DNA of 64,000 nucleotides from Opitutia bacterium (lineage in GTDB: Bacteria > Verrucomicrobiota > Verrucomicrobiia > Opitutales > UBA953), in contig CANCHK010000001.1 in NCBI GenBank assembly GCA_947377865.1, positions 34,461-98,460 on the forward strand, read 5' to 3'. Below, one piece after another: positions 8,117 to 23,100 of the stretch. The notes under the pieces were generated by a model, which saw only the letters and a list, made by a program, of their open reading frames with translations, searched no databases and was not told the origin of the DNA. Every line of letters starts with the position of its first letter. The stretch's first letter is position 1. The translations under genes and the position numbers were made by a program.

Positions 8117-11100
8117 TCAGGCCTTCTTCTCCTGGCGCTTGCGGCGACGGATCGCGGCGGCCGCGAGGGCCAGCGCGCCGAGGCCGAAGCCGTAGGTCGA
8201 GGGCTCCGGCACGGCGGTAGTGAAGGTGCTCAAGGTGATCGCGCCCGCATTGAAATCGATCGACCAAAGACCCGCGCTGGAGCTGTCTCCACCGGTGTAG
8301 CGGAACTGCGATGTATCGAAGGTAAACAGGTCGCTGATATTACCGACGTAAGCGGAAGAATAGGTACCGATGGCGAAGTCGACATGACCGCCGGGCAGGG
8401 GCTTGGCTAGATTGAGGGCGTTCGCAAACCCGCCAGCGAGATCGATGGACTTAATCATGATCGTGATGCGACTGGAGGGGTTAGCGCCCGAGAAATTAAC
8501 TGCGCCAAAGTCGAAGTTATCGAAACCAATGCCGGCGGCTAGGCCAGCATCGTAGATCTTGAACTCGATTTTGCTGCCGCCGTTGAGCGTGAGGCTGGTC
8601 GAGCTGAAATTCCCGATTGCCGCGCCGACGCCAAGGGTGGCCCCGGACTCAACTGTGATGTTGTTAGCGATCGCGGCTGGAGTGACGAAGTCGCCCTGGT
8701 TGCTGTAGATGTGGCCACCGGTAGAGACGGTGACAACGCCCGTGCCCAAGGCATTCTCATGGTTCACCACCAATGCGCCGTCGGAAACGGTCACGGAACC
8801 GCTCATCGCGGAGTTATCACCTCTCAGGATCATCGTCCCCAAACCCTTCTTGTTGAACGAAGAGACGCTCGAGTAGGCATCATCGGAGATGGTGCCCGAG
8901 AAATCCAAGGTCTTGTTGGCCGAGACAATAACGTCGGTGGCCACGGTAGTAGGAGCACCCGGAGCGCCGTTGACGAATCCGACGTTCTTGGCCGAGATCA
9001 CGGCATTATCTGTGACGTTCAACGACCCCGTGAGAAGCAGGGAGTTTAAGTTACTTGAAGCAACGTTACCGCTGGCGATGGTACCGCCGTCGAGCGTGAG
9101 GTCGTGAATGAGACCGAAGGTTGCATCAGTACCGGCGGCATTGATGAAGCGGAGGATGCCACCATGAATTTCGACATCCGGACCCAAGCCGGTGAACCCC
9201 ATGGCATCGTCGACCGAGACATTGAGCGCCCCACTCGAGTTGATGACAATTTGTCGGACAGACTCCAGGGTCGACGTACCCGCTGCCTCGAGGATACCTG
9301 CATCCACCCGGACGTCGCCCGAGAAGCCGAAGTTATAGCCAGTCAATTTGGTGGTACCGGTTCCGGACTGCAGCAGCAGACCGTCATTCGTAGCCAGACT
9401 CGAGATTGAGCCTCCGAACTCATAGGTATTCGAACGATTGAAGCTCAGGGTCGCGCCCGTGCCGATCGTCAGAGATGTCAGGCCCTCGAGCGAGCCGGTG
9501 AGGCCGCCGTCGCCGATCTGGAGAGTGCCGGCCAAGATACTGACGTTGAGGCCAAAGGCGTTGGTGGTATCGCCGACAATCTTCGCGACCGCATAATCGC
9601 CCGTGAACTTCAGGTCACCGCTGCCGGCGAAGGTGTTCGCGAGCGTGTAAGCCTTCGTGGTCGTGGATGTTCCGGCGACGGCATACTCAAGAGTGCCGTA
9701 GACATTGACTAGCCCAGGCCCGATGGCCCCGTCTCCGGTGATAAGCAAGGTGCCAGAGTAAACCGTGGTGCCCCCCGCGAAAGTATTCCTGCGGGTAAGC
9801 TCCAAGGTGCCGTTGCCCTGCTTTTCAAGCGCCAGGAGGCTGAGCGGCATGGCGGCGCTGTTATTATCGGCCAGAAGACCATCGAAGGTCAGCGTCGTGC
9901 TCGGCGCGATATCCAAGGTCAGGGTGGATGTCGCGTTGGCGGAGTTGGTAATGAAACCACTTCCAGCGATTGATTTGCTGCGCTGGTTGTTGCCGTTCAG
10001 GTCGTAGCCGGCGCCCGAAGCCACCGTGAGCAGCGAATTAGCCGAGAGGTTGTCGGTCGTTCCGGCCTTGATGACGCCAGCGGCAACCGTGAGGCCCGCG
10101 TCGCCCAGGTTGAGCATCGAGGAGCTACCCAACTGCAGGATGCCGTTGCCCGCTTTTGTCAGACCCGTACCAGAGGTGAGACCGGTGGTAAGGGTACCGT
10201 TGAAGGTCGTAGTGAGACCCGCGGTGGCGAAGGTGATTGTGCGTGCAGCAGAGCCAAGACCAATGGAGCCCGCCAGAGTGAGCGCGGCGTTGCCGCTGCC
10301 ACCGATGGTGAAGTCACCGTTCACGACGACCGCATTATGCAGCGTGCGAGCGGCGTTGTCGGCGAACAGGGAAGTTCCGCCAGCGATGGTCAGAGTACCC
10401 GTACCGAGCGGACCCTTGGTCAGAGAAAGACCGTCCGAGTTGGCACCGATCATGAGACTGCCAGCATTCAGGCTGACGCCTGTCGTGAACACGCTTTCCG
10501 AGCTCGTGAGAGCCAAGGTGCCGAGTCCTGACTTCTGGAGCGAGCCAGTCATGCTAACATTCTGGCCGATCGGAGCAGAGATATTGAGCCCGACGACTCC
10601 CTTACCAGCGTTGACCGTGATGGTGGGGCTGGCGGAGGAGAATTCGAGCGAAGTCAGCGTGCTCGAACCCGTACCAATGGTCGGAACCGTGGACAGGGAT
10701 TCGTTCCGCGACGTGACGGGGTTAGCCGAAGTGAGGATGAAACGGCTAACGAAACCGGTTCCGGTCGGAGTACCGAGATTGAACTCGGGGTTCACTGCGC
10801 CGCCTTCGTTGACGAAGGAGACGCTCGTGAGCGACTGGCTCAGGTCTGCACCCGCCCGAGAGGCGTAATTACCGAAGAGCAGTCGTCCGCCGCCGTTGAT
10901 CGTGACGGAAGTGCCGGCGCCGACCTGACCCGCCTGCGTGGACGACATGGTGACGGTCGCATTGCCGATCGTGAGAGCGCCACCGGTGGGAAGCGCAGCC
11001 CACGAGTCGCGGGAACTGATAGTCTGGGTGCCTTGCAGCGATGTGTTCGTGCTGGTCGTATCGACGACCAAGGAGACGTTGGGGGTGACCGTGAGGATCT

Positions 11101-14100
11101 TGGTTCCACCCGGGAAATTGGCGTTGTAAATCACCATGCCCGCCGTGAAGCCGGTCGTGTCCGACATTGTAATGGTGTTGGTTGTCGGCGCAATCGAGGC
11201 CAACGCGAACGAAACCTGTCCTCGCGAGCTCAGGCTCAAGGTGCCGGCGTTTACGAATGTACCGCCGCTGAAGTCGTTGTTGGCGAACTGGGGCGCGAGC
11301 TGGAGGGTGCCGTTGCCGAAGGAGACGATGGCCGTGGAACCGGTGATCCTGGGCTGGATCGTGGTGGTATTCTGGGAAGCGAAGAGGTACAGGTTCCCGT
11401 CTGCGCCGGAGCCGGCGATGGTGTTATTGGCCTTGGCGGCCGCCAACGTGAACGCGACGTTGCCGCTCGTGACCAGGCCGGCGCCAAGCGTCAGGGTGGC
11501 CCCATCGGCGAAGGTGACGGTATGGGCGTTGGCGCTGAGGCGCCAGGTGTTGGCAACATTGGAGCCGGTCGCGATGGTCCGGGTCGCCGAATTATCATAG
11601 TTACCACTCGCGACGCTGCTGGCGGCCGTCGTGGGGATGGAGGTCGCTGTGAACGAGGACATCTGGCCGACACCGGTGGTGTCGGAGTAGGTCGCGAAGG
11701 CGTAGGTGTCACCAGAAGCAACCGCCCAACCCCCGATGATGCCATTCGTCGCCACCGTGCTGGACTGGCCGAAGGCGGAGCCGTTGAGATTCGAAAGGAA
11801 GACGAGACTCGAACCCGATGGGCTGATCTGCCCCAGCGTGTTCGTACCGGTGGAGTTGAGGGTACTCCGACCGGAGAAGAGCATAGTCGTCTGAGGCGCT
11901 CCCGTGCGGGCAAGGTTACCGATGTTCACTCGCACCGAGGAGGCCGAACCGATGATCGGCTGGGTCTCCAGCACATTGGCACCGCCGAGCAGGGACACCG
12001 TGTCGAAGGCCGCGACGGTGTCCACGGAACCGGCACCGATAATACGGACGGTACCACCGAGCAACGAGACAGGGACCGTCTGGGCAAAGCGGGTCGGCAC
12101 GGTGACCGGATCTACATTCTGTCCGAAGTTATCCCAGACCAAGGCACCATAGTTAACCTTGACCGCCGTGGTGGCGGACAGTGCACCGGCGTCGACGAGC
12201 CGCAGGGTGCCGCCACGGATGACCGTTTCGCCGACGTAGTCGGAGATATCGGTAAACGTCGTGGTGTTATTGCCCGAACGAACGAAGTTGAGATTGCCGG
12301 AGATCGAACCGCCGAAGGCGCCGCCACCGGTCGAGGTGAGGGTAACCGTCGAGAGGGCGGAGTTCGCGATAGTACCACCGTTGCCGGTGGTCGAATTAAC
12401 GCTCGTGAGGGCACCAAAGGCCTGCGAATGGCCGAGCAGGTCGATAATCGCATTCAGGCCGTTGAGCTGGAGATCGCTCACGCGGGCTGCACCGACGGAC
12501 TCGCCGACGCTGATGGTATTATCCAAGCCCGAGGCGAGATTAAGGAAACCATCATTGACCGTGACGACGCCGTTGAATCCGGCGAGTGCGTTCAGGTTCA
12601 TCGTGCCGCCGCCGGATTTCACAAACCCGACGGAGCTACCCAGGCCGAAAGCAGAATTAAGGTTAAGAATCGCGCCAGTGAGAACGTGGAACTGCGGAGC
12701 CTGGGCGGAAGAACCGCGCAGGGCTACGTTGAACTCAGCGGTGCCGCTCTTGACAAGCAAGGCGGAGGCGTTGGCCAGCGTCAGGGTCATGGCCGCACCG
12801 TCTACGCCATAGCTACCGAAGGCGCTCGGCAGGCTCGAACTGAGCGAGGAGGCGGAACCGATGGTCAGCGTATTGACCGACGAGGAAACGCCGATCGACG
12901 CAGTACCCGAAAGACCCGCATTCTGCTGAGACTCCCAGGTGGAGGCATCGAAATTGAGATCGCCCGAGGCCAAGGCGCGCCAGGTACCGGCAGCCTTGAC
13001 GAGGAAGCCGTCACCAAGTCCGTTGAGGGCAGAGGCAACCAGCACGTCGCCGCGGACAGCATTAGCCGTGCCGGAAGAACCCTGTCCTGCGACCAGATTG
13101 GCGTTGGTCACGACCAGCTGGGCGGTGCCAGCCAGACCCGAGATGACGAGGGAGCCAGCACTAGGCGCGGCAAAGTTCGCGACGGTCAGGGTAAGCTGAC
13201 GACCAGTATCCGGCGTCAGCTCGATGCGGCCAGATCCGGTCGCGAGACCGAGATTGGCGACACTTTCAGCGGAGTTCGCACCAGAGTTGCCATTGAGCGA
13301 GAGCGTGCCTCCGAGAATATTGACCGTACCACCGATAGCTGCACCCAGACGGTTAACGACGTTAGTGCCGACGTTATCCAATGCGAGTTTGGCCCCAGAC
13401 TGGACGTTGAAGACAGTGTTCTCGGCGGACGAGGAAACCAAGGCCTTGCCAGCGACGGAGTACTGGAGAGAACCGCCGCTCACGGTGATGGCACCGAAGG
13501 AGCCGAGTGCGTCCTGCGCAGTGGTGAAGGTCATCGTGCCGACGCCAACCTTGGTCAGCAGGCCATAGGCCGCGTCATTGAAGCGGATGAGTCGTCCAGA
13601 GAAGGCGGTCGACTTTCCATCGAAGCCGACAGTGAGCGTCGGCGTTCCCGAAGAGCTGAAGACGTCGCCGGCACCGGACAGGGAGCCCCACGAGGTGGAA
13701 TAGCCGTTGAGGTCGAAGCTGGTGTTCGCTCCGAGGTTCAGATTCGCAAAGCGGGAACCAGCATTCGTGTAACCTGTCTTGAGGCCGCCGCCGACGACGT
13801 CGACCTGACCGCTGAAGCCAGATTGGGCGTTGAACTGCAGGACACCGTCGCCGGTCTTGCTGATACCACCGGCCGTGCCGACGACCGCCTGCAGGACCAA
13901 GGAGGCCTGCAAAGGAGCGACGTCAGTGGAACCGTTGATGTCGATGGTGCCGACCGATACCGTCTTCATGCTGGCACCGAAGTCGACGCGACCTTCGATC
14001 AGGCTGGTCGTGCCCACGTTAGCCGAGGTCACCACGATGCCCGACGAACCGATAGTCAGCTTGCTGGCCGTGCCCCCGGTAATGGCGGTGTTAAAGGTCC

Positions 14101-17100
14101 GCACCGTCGGAGTGGTCGTGCCACCCAGGTTATTAAAGACCAAGCCCGCCTGCGTGTTGTCGCCGGAATAGGTGATGACGGCCCCACCGTTGAGCGTCAC
14201 GACGTTGGCCGAAGCGACCGCACCCGCGAAAATCTGGGTGAAGGCAGCGTTATTAAGGACGAGTCCCTTGGCAGGGTCGTTCGCCGCCGGGATCAAGGAG
14301 CCGGCATTCACCGTAAGCGTGCCTTCGTTGATCGTCGTCCCACCCGTGTAGGTATTGACGGCGGACAGAGCGACCGTACCGGTACCGAACTTCACGAGGC
14401 CAACACGCGAAATGCCGTCAGCAATGACCGAACGGATTGTCATAGAACCTGCGCCGCCGGAGTAGAGGAACAACTCAGACCCGCCGGAGGTAATCGTACC
14501 CGTGCCAACCACCGACGAGCCGATGTACCAACCGCTCGTGGCGTTGCTCAAGATGCCGCCGGAGCCCACCGTGAGGGTCTTTCCGGTGGAGATGCTAACC
14601 GTCCCCACCGCGACGGCGGAGGTCGCCAGCGCATTGACGGTAACGTCGGTGCTGACGGTCGAAGCCGCGGTCGTGATCTTGATGTTCTGCGACGAAGTGC
14701 TGCTGTTGGAAAGGACGGTGGACGAATAGGCCTGGAAGCCGATCTGGCCGAGGCCGCCGACGCCGAGGCCGGGCAGGTAAGAGGCGAAGTCGCCGGTGCT
14801 CGTGACGGCCCAGCCGCCGATGATGTTGTTCTGCAGGCCGCCTCCGACAGAAGCCGTCGAGACGCCGCCGATTGACCCGAAGGTCATCCGGGCGGTATTG
14901 CCAGCCTGTCCGTTAGGACCAGAGAAGAGCAAGGTGCCGCCGGTCTGCCGGACGAGCGAGGCTGCACTCAGGACCGCAGAGTTGATTCCGGTGCCGCCGA
15001 CCGTGACGACGAACGAGCTGGCGCCGCCGGAAACCGTCACCGCGCCGATGGTTTCCGAAGTATTGGTCTGCGCCCTTCCCTTCAACGTGAAAGTGCCACC
15101 AGCCAAGGTGATTGCCGTGGCGTCGCGGAGACGGTCATTGCTGTTCTTCGCCGCGTTAGCGCTGTCGAGAATTAGGGCGCCGAAGCCGAGCGTCAGTTGA
15201 GTCGTGGCCGTCAACGCAGCCTGGTCGGTGAGCGTCAGGGTGCCTCCATTGACAAGGGTGTCCTGCGCGTAGGTCTGCGCGCTGTAAAGGGTGAGGATGT
15301 TTGCGCCCTGCTTCGTAAAGCGGACGTCTCCCGTGATCGCACCCGCCCAATCGCGTGCGCTGTTATCCTGGTTGACGACGAGTCCGGCGATGCCTCCGGT
15401 CGTAGTGACCGTGCTGCTGACAGTGGCTGTGGCGTAGTTCTGGTCGGAGAACAAGGCGCCGAGCTGCTGGGTATTGCCGTTGAGATCGAGGGTTCCGGAG
15501 ATCAGGGCAAACTGATTGCCCGCCTGGATTGCATTCTTAATACCCGTGCCGAGCTTGACCGTGCCTTGGTTGAGCACGAACTGGCCGCTCAGGGAGTTCA
15601 TGCCAATGCCAGCGAGCCCCTTGACCTGCGAGGTCGGGGGAGCGATGACGAGCGTGCCGGCGCCAGCCTTGACGAAGGAGATCGCAGCGTTGCCGACACC
15701 GTTGCCCCCGCTCATCGCGGAAGTGATGGTCAACTGGGCCGTTCCGATCGTCCAGATATTGAGCGGCGGAAGGTTGCTAGGCTGGTTGAGCGTGCCACCG
15801 GCGAAGGTAGTGTCGCTACCATTACGGATTAAGACACCGCCCGAGGCTAGGCTAAGGCGTACGCCCGAGGCCAGGCTGAGATCGGCACCGGCTTCAATCG
15901 TGAGAGAGTTCGGGGCCACATCGGCCGAGAAAGTCGTCGTGGCGCTCGAGGTAAAGAGCAGGTTCTTGTCGGTGACACCGAGACCGAAATCAGGCAGTTC
16001 CAAATACTCGGAAGGACTGAGGTCGCGGATGATGCGATCGGCCGAAAGCGACGTGCCGCCGCTGCCGGCGTTATCGACGGTCGCGAAGGAGAATCCATCC
16101 GGCTGGTTGGTGACGCCAGAGCGGCCGATGACGGCCCACGGAAGAATACCCTTAGACGGGACGCCGATGCCGCCGTTCGCGCCGTTGAGGGTCACGCCAC
16201 CGGCAAAGACGACGTTACTGCGGCCAGGATCGTTGGTTAGGGCGAATAAGTCGTCGCCACGGAAGAGGACCGAGGCTCCCTGCGGGGACGAACTCTGGGC
16301 CGGAGCAATATTATCCGGGGCGTTATTGAAGACCAAGGTCATCTTACCCGCGAAATTCTTATCGAGGGTGATGATCGAAGCACCGCGACGGAACTCCGGC
16401 TTGGCGATATACTCGAGAATGGAGTCGTTGACGAAATTGCTTCCGCTGAAGATCAATTCGCCGCCGCGGAAACGGAAATTATTGTCACTGTTCGCGCTGG
16501 CACCCAGGCGACCGTTGGCCGAGATGTGGTCTGTGCCGCTCAGGGTCACGTTGGAGTCGTCGAGCCATAAGGTTGCACCGACCTCAAGCGAGACCTGCGC
16601 CGGCAACGTGCCGGCGGAAAGGAAGCTCAGCGATCCGAGCACACCAGTCGTAGCGGAAGAAATCGTGAAGCTGTTCGTTCCCACGGAGGTGATCACGGCG
16701 CGCAACGGAATCGTCGACGGGTAAGCCGAAGTGACGACAAAGAGGCCTTCCTTCAGGCCTAGGCTGGCGACGGTATCCGAGCCACGGAGATTGATGGTCG
16801 TACTGCCGGAAGGATCGGTAGGCGTGGTGGTCGTCGAACTGACCTTGGTGCCGCCGTTCAGTACGACGGTTCCTTCGCGGATGCTGAAGTATTGGGCGGC
16901 GGTGAGTGCGAATGCCTGCGGGGTGCTGATGGTGAGCGTACCGGTTCCGTACTTGTTGATGGCGTAGAAACCAGTGGCCGTACCCGAATAGGTCAAGGGG
17001 CTGGACAGGTTGATATTACCAGCGGCATTGAAGCTCAGCTGACGGTTCGCCGTGGCATTGATGCCTCCGGTGAGGTTCAAGGTAGTGCTAGCAACCGCCC

Positions 17101-20100
17101 CGATGGACGCGTCGTAGTCCTGCGTAATCCGGCCGGCATAGGTGTTGGTTCCAGAAACGTTGGCCAGCTGACCGCCAAAATCGATGCCGCCGAAGAACAC
17201 ATTGCCGGTGCCCTGAAGGGAGAGCGCGTTCGAGAAGGTGGAGCCCCCTGCGAGCTCCAGGGCGGTGCCCACGGCCGCCGTGGAAGGAGAGATGGCGATG
17301 GCGCCGCTCCCTGCCGCGCCGGTTATGCCGAGGCGAACGATGCCGCTGTTGAAGGTGATACCGCCGGTCCAGCCAATATTCGCGGCAGAGAGGGTGAGCC
17401 TGCCGGAGCCGTTCTTGACCAGGGAGTTGGACAGCGCAGAGAAGCCAAAGGCGCTGTTCAGGGTTAACGTAGCTCCAGCAAGCACATCGATGGAATTGAT
17501 GGCAGCGTTGAGGTTGATGGTGCGCGACGTAGCAAAGGTGCCGGTGACGCCGAGGCCGGTGGCCGTCGTGGCACCACTGGACGCATTGGTCAGCGAGTTA
17601 AGGGTATCACCAAGCGCCGCGTCGGAACCGAAGGTGAGGCGACCAGCTGAGACCGTAATGGTCTTCCCTGCCCCGCCAAAGCTGTTGCTGCCATTGAGTA
17701 CCAGTTCGCCGGAACCGAGCTTGGTCAGCGTATAGCCGGCGGAGACGTCGTCGATATTCCCGCCCACGGTGAGCGAACTGCCGGAGACGGTAAGCGAGGA
17801 GTTGGACTTGAGGGTCACCGCGCCGGCGCCGAGGTCATAGGCGTTGGTACCGGTGAAGGTGAAGCTGTTCCACTCCTGGGCGTTGCCGCCGGAATTGACC
17901 AGGGCCGCGCCGGTGGTGTTGTTGAAGGTGACTCCGGAAGCGAACTTCAGCACACCCGTGCCGAAGGCGGAGGCATTGCCGATATTGACCGTACCCGCAT
18001 TGAGGCTGAGGCCACCGGAACCGGTGCCGGCACCATTGAGGGTCAGCACGCCAGCGCCGGACTTGAATACCCGGGCGTTGAAAGTCGTGGCGCCGGAGAC
18101 CGTGAGCGCGGAGCCGTTGGCCCCGGTGCCTACCACCGACCACGTCTGCGTCGAATCGGCGATCAAGGGCGCGGAAATCGTCACCACCCCGGCGTTCGCC
18201 TGGACGGAGATCCCGTTGTTCGAATTACCAGGCGAAAGGGTCAGGCTACCACCCGAACCAGGCGCGATGGAGAAAGCCGTCACGCCGCTCGGCGTGGAAG
18301 TGAAAGTCAGGCTATCGACAGTGAACGCGGCGTCGAGGGTCGTGGCGATGGTCGGGCCGGAGGTGTTGCTGGCGCTGAAGATGAGGCTTTCGGACGCCGA
18401 AGGAACGGCCGTGGCGATCGTGGTACCCGCCGAGTTTTCGGCCCAATTACCGGCGACATTCCAGGAAGCACCGGTCGCGCCCCGGAAATAACGGGGGACG
18501 TAAAGGGAGGCAGTCAGGTAAAGCGTGGAAGTGCCGCCCGAGGTGACGGCGTCGAGCTGGTAATTCAGGCCGGCCGGGGCGGTGCCAACCAGCCAATCGG
18601 TGCTGGCGAGATCCAATCCGCCGACGGCAGTCATCAGCGTGTAGCCGTGATTACCCGTGGCGATACTGCTGAGAGCGCTCAGGTTGACGGTGACCGAAGC
18701 TCCCAACGTCGACCCAGCCGCCAAAGCAAGCGAGTCGTTGACGCCGAGCGTGCCGATGTCGAGGCCGAGTGTGGAACCATCGGCAAGATTGAAGACCTTG
18801 GAGGCCAGCGAAACGGTGGAGCCGTTTGCCAAGCTGAGCGTCGCCGCGTTGGCAACGTTGACCGTGCCGACGACGTCACCGGAGGTGAAGCCCTTCGTCA
18901 GGGTGCCTTCAGAGACCGTAATGGCTCCGCTGCTGCCGATATTGACCGTGCCGGAAATTGTCAGGGAGCCAGGACCTACCTTTGTGACGCTCGCCCCGGT
19001 ACCGGTGATGGCTCCGGACACCGCGATATTGCTGGCGCCACCGAACGTGAGCGCACGCGTGCCGGCGGCGATCGCGGTCGTTCCACCGAAACTGAGCGTG
19101 CCGGAATCGGACTGAATCAAGGCGTCCGCGAGAAGCGTGACCGTCCCGTTCATCGCGTTGGTATTCGAAAGATTACGGATTGCGCCTGCGCCGCCAAAGC
19201 CTGTACCGCTGACCGAAATCGGCTCTGCGGCGACGGTGGTGCCGCCCGCGAACTCCACGGAAGCGCCTGAGGCGACGGTGGTGCCACCGACGGTGGAACC
19301 AAGGGCCGAGGCATGGCTTACCCGGAGCGTGCCGCCGTTGACGGCGATCGCGCCGTCAAAGGAAGAGCTGTCGCCCGACAGGATGAGCGTGCCGTTCCCG
19401 GTCTTGGTCAAAGAGGCGGAGGTGCCGGTCATGGCACCCGTGACGGAGACGTCTCCCGAGCCCGTGACGGTCAGCGCCCGCGTGCCGGCGGCAATCGCCG
19501 TGGCGTTGCCGAGGGTGAGCGTGCCGAGATCCGACTGGATCGTCGCGGCGCCGTTCAAGGTTACCGTGCCGCCAAAGGAATTGTTGCCGGAAAGGTTGCG
19601 CAGGGCGCCATTGGAAGCCGAACCCGTGCCGGAGATACCGAGGGCTTCGGCGCCGACGGTGATAGTGTTCTGGAGCTCGAGTGAGGCATTCGCACCGACC
19701 GTAGTGCCGGCCACGAGGGAGCCCAGCGCCGTATTATGGGAGATGGATAGGATGCCGGCGTTGACCGACGTCGTTCCGTCGTAGCCGTTGGCGCCCGCAA
19801 GCGTGATGGTGCCGGTGCCGTTCTGGGCAAGCGTACCCGAACCCGTGATGACGTTTGAGAAGGTGGCCGAATCGCTGCGATTGAACGTCAGCGCGGCGTT
19901 ATTGGTGACCGAGACCGTGCCGAGCGTACCCGAGGTCGCACCGGCGCCGACCTGGACCGTGCCGGAGGAAATCGTGAAGACGCCCGAGAAGGAATTGGTT
20001 CCGTCGATGATGAGGGTGTCGGAGCCGGCGCCAGCGGACTTGGTGAAGCCGGTACCACCATTGATCTGCAGGACATTCTTGAGCGTGCCGGACTGCAGGT

Positions 20101-23100
20101 TGAGCGCTCCGGTACCGGAGCCCACAGGGAGAGCGGAACTGCCGATGGCGTATTGGGTGACACTGGTGCCCATGCTGAGCGTGCCGCCATCGAGCGTCAG
20201 GGTGCTATTCACCGTTCCGGCGGTCTTCGTATAGGCAAGAGTCGCGCCAAGATTGAGGGTACCGTTCGTGATCGAAAGGATGCTCGTGGCGGTAGCGGCG
20301 GCATTAGAAGCAGCCGCCAGTTTGAGGGTCGTGACATTGACCGTACCACCTGTGATATTAAGGGTCGCGAGACTGGCATTACCCGAGCCGGTATTGGCCG
20401 AGCTGTTCGTATTCATGTTCAGCGTGGAGATCGTGACCGTACCTCCGCTGATGCTGGTGGTCGCCTGGACCGGAGCGATCGTCTGGGCAGTAGTGGTGCC
20501 GCCAATGGAATCACTACCCATCGTCACAGTGCCGATGGTGACCGTGCCGCCGCCGATATTGAGGGCCGCGATTGCTGCGCCATTGGTCGTCGCCGCCGTG
20601 CTGGTATTCTGGCCCATCAGCAAGGTGCCGCTGATGGTGACCGTGCCGGTTCCACCGGAAGCCATCAGGTTGAGCGTGCCGGTGTTCGTGTTGCCGAACT
20701 GGTAGGCCCCCGTACGGGTACCCAAGTTGACATTCGTGGCGACGAGCGTCCCGGTATCGAAGGTGAAAGTTCCGGTCTTGCTACCCGGAGTCCCCGAACC
20801 GCCGGAATTACCGCCGATGCTCAGGGTGGTGACCAGGATGTCGCTGTTATGCCCGGCGAGGTTCATCAGGCCGGTCGAAGCAAAACCGGTGGTCGAGGCA
20901 CCGGACGCGACCGCGATGCTCGTGGCCGCCGTCGCATCCGCTCCATCAAGACCGCGCAGTTTGAAGGTCCCCGTCGCGACACCGGTATCCCAGGAGAGCT
21001 GCCCGTTGGCACGGTTGGCGACACCGGAGAGATAAAGGTTGTTCGCGTTGAAGACGTTGGCCGTATCACCGAGATAAACGTAGTTGGTGACGCTACCGTT
21101 AGGTGTATCCAACGTGATGTCCGCGGCGATAATCGTCGACGTCTTGGCTAGATAAGCCTTGGAAGCCGTGGTGGCCGTCCCGCTAGAGTTGGTCGGATCG
21201 CCGACCCTGAACGTGCCGAGACCGAGGTTGGCATAGAAGGTCGTCAGTCCCGACATCGTCAGGGTGGCGGCGTTGCTGTAGGCATCCGTGGTATGGGCAC
21301 CTAGCTGGAAATTAGCGTTGGTCCCGTTGCCCGGAGCACCGATCGAGAAGGTGCCAGCGCCTGAGACGGTAAGCAGGGTCGTACTCGCCGTGGTATTATT
21401 GACACCCACGACAACGCCGCCGTCGATATTAAGCTCCCGTCCACTTCCGATGACGATGGTGTTGACGGTCGCGCTGTTGGTCTGGACGGTCAACGAATTG
21501 AAGCTCGCACTGGCGTTACTCAGGTCGAGTTTCGATCCGCCCGTGCTCGCTAGAGCGCCCATCGTAAGGCTGGTAAGGGTGTTGGTGCCGGTAAGAATGA
21601 GGATACCAGCCCCCTGGATAGAAGTAGCACCGGTGTAGGTGGAGGCAGACCCGACCGTCAAGGTGCCGGCCGTGACGGTGACGCCTCCCAAGTGCGTCAA
21701 CGCACCCACGGAAAGGATACCGGTTCCAGCCTTGGTGAGCGTAGAACTTCCAGTCACGTTGCCCCCGAAGGTGAGCGTGTTGGCCGAGACGGTGATAGTC
21801 GGATTGCCCGAGACGGCGAGGGAGGACGTACCGATGCTGAGGCTGCTTGAACCGGTAAAGGTGAAAGAGCCCGTGACCGAGCCGATGCCCGCACCAGTCA
21901 GCACCTTGGCACTACCGGAGGAATTATTCAGCGTGCCGCCAGAGATCGCCAGCGTGCCGCCGCCCAGAGCGCCGGCGGAATTGAGGTTCAACGTGCCGCC
22001 GCTCATCGCCAGGCCGGTCGCGAAGGTGTTGGTGCCGGAGAGGGTCAGCGTGCCGGTGACCAAGGAAGCCGAGGCGAAGCCGTTGTTGCCGCTGAAGCTG
22101 GCCGTACCAGAATTAATCGTGACCGCACCGCCGATCGACGGATTGTTGCCGGAAGCCGTCAGGGTGCCGCCGGTGAGCGTCACGCCGCCGCTGAGGGTAT
22201 TCGCTCCGGACAGATTAATTGTGGCCGAAGTGCCGGTGAGCGAGGTGAGGGTATTGGTACCGGTCACCGTCAAGGTTGTACCCGAGGCGGCCGTGACGTC
22301 GCCCATGGTACCGCCGGTGCCGATATTCAGGGCGCCCGCGGTCAAGGCCAGGGTTCCGTCGATGGTGACAGCACCGGTGATGGTCAACGTGCCGGCGCCC
22401 GCCTTGGTGAAGCCGTAGCTACCGGCGCCGTCCGTGAGCGAGCCGACCGTGAGGACGCGTGAAGCGGTCGTAACGGTCGCGGTCAGCGACTGACCCATGG
22501 TCGCCGCACCCGTGCCGAAACTCAGGTCATTGGTCCCCGTGAAGGTGAAGGCGCCGTTCCAGTTCGTGGCATTGTTCGCCAAGGTCAGCGACGAGCCCGA
22601 GGAGTTATCGAACGTGGTCAGGGCGCCCACGGTGAGGGCGCCGGAACCCAGAGCCGTCGACGAACCGAGACGCAGCGTGCCGGCGGCGATCGTCAGGCCG
22701 CCGCTGCCGGTGTTCGTTCCGGAAAGGGTGAGCACGCCGGCTCCCGTCTTGCGCACCGGAGCGGTGAAGGTGATGTTCCCGCTGACGTTCAGCGAGGAAG
22801 TACCGGTGCCGTCGACCGACCAGGTCTGACTCGTGGCGCCGGAAGTAGAAGTGATGAGCGGAGCGGAGATCGTAACGGCGCCGGCATTCGCGGCGACGAC
22901 GATGCCGCCGGAAGTGCTGATGGGGGCGATGGTCAACGTACCGCTGCCGGCACCCTGCGAGAGAAGGATGGAGGTCGTGGCCGTCGAAGTCCCCCCGATA
23001 AACTGCAGGCCTTCGATGGTGTAGCTGCCGTCCAGGGTGGAGGTCAGCGCCCCGCCGACGAGACTGCTGGCACTGAAGATGACGGTGTCCGTCGCGACGG

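Noticed and set aside
11033-14875. 1,280-residue plus-strand ORF and many others antisense to the giant gene
   Set aside because: They lie opposite the long minus-strand frame, are Arg/Gly/Asp-rich or Pro/Val-rich as expected from reading Gly/Thr/Ser repeat codons backwards, and have no recognisable domain. They are shadows of the repeat gene.
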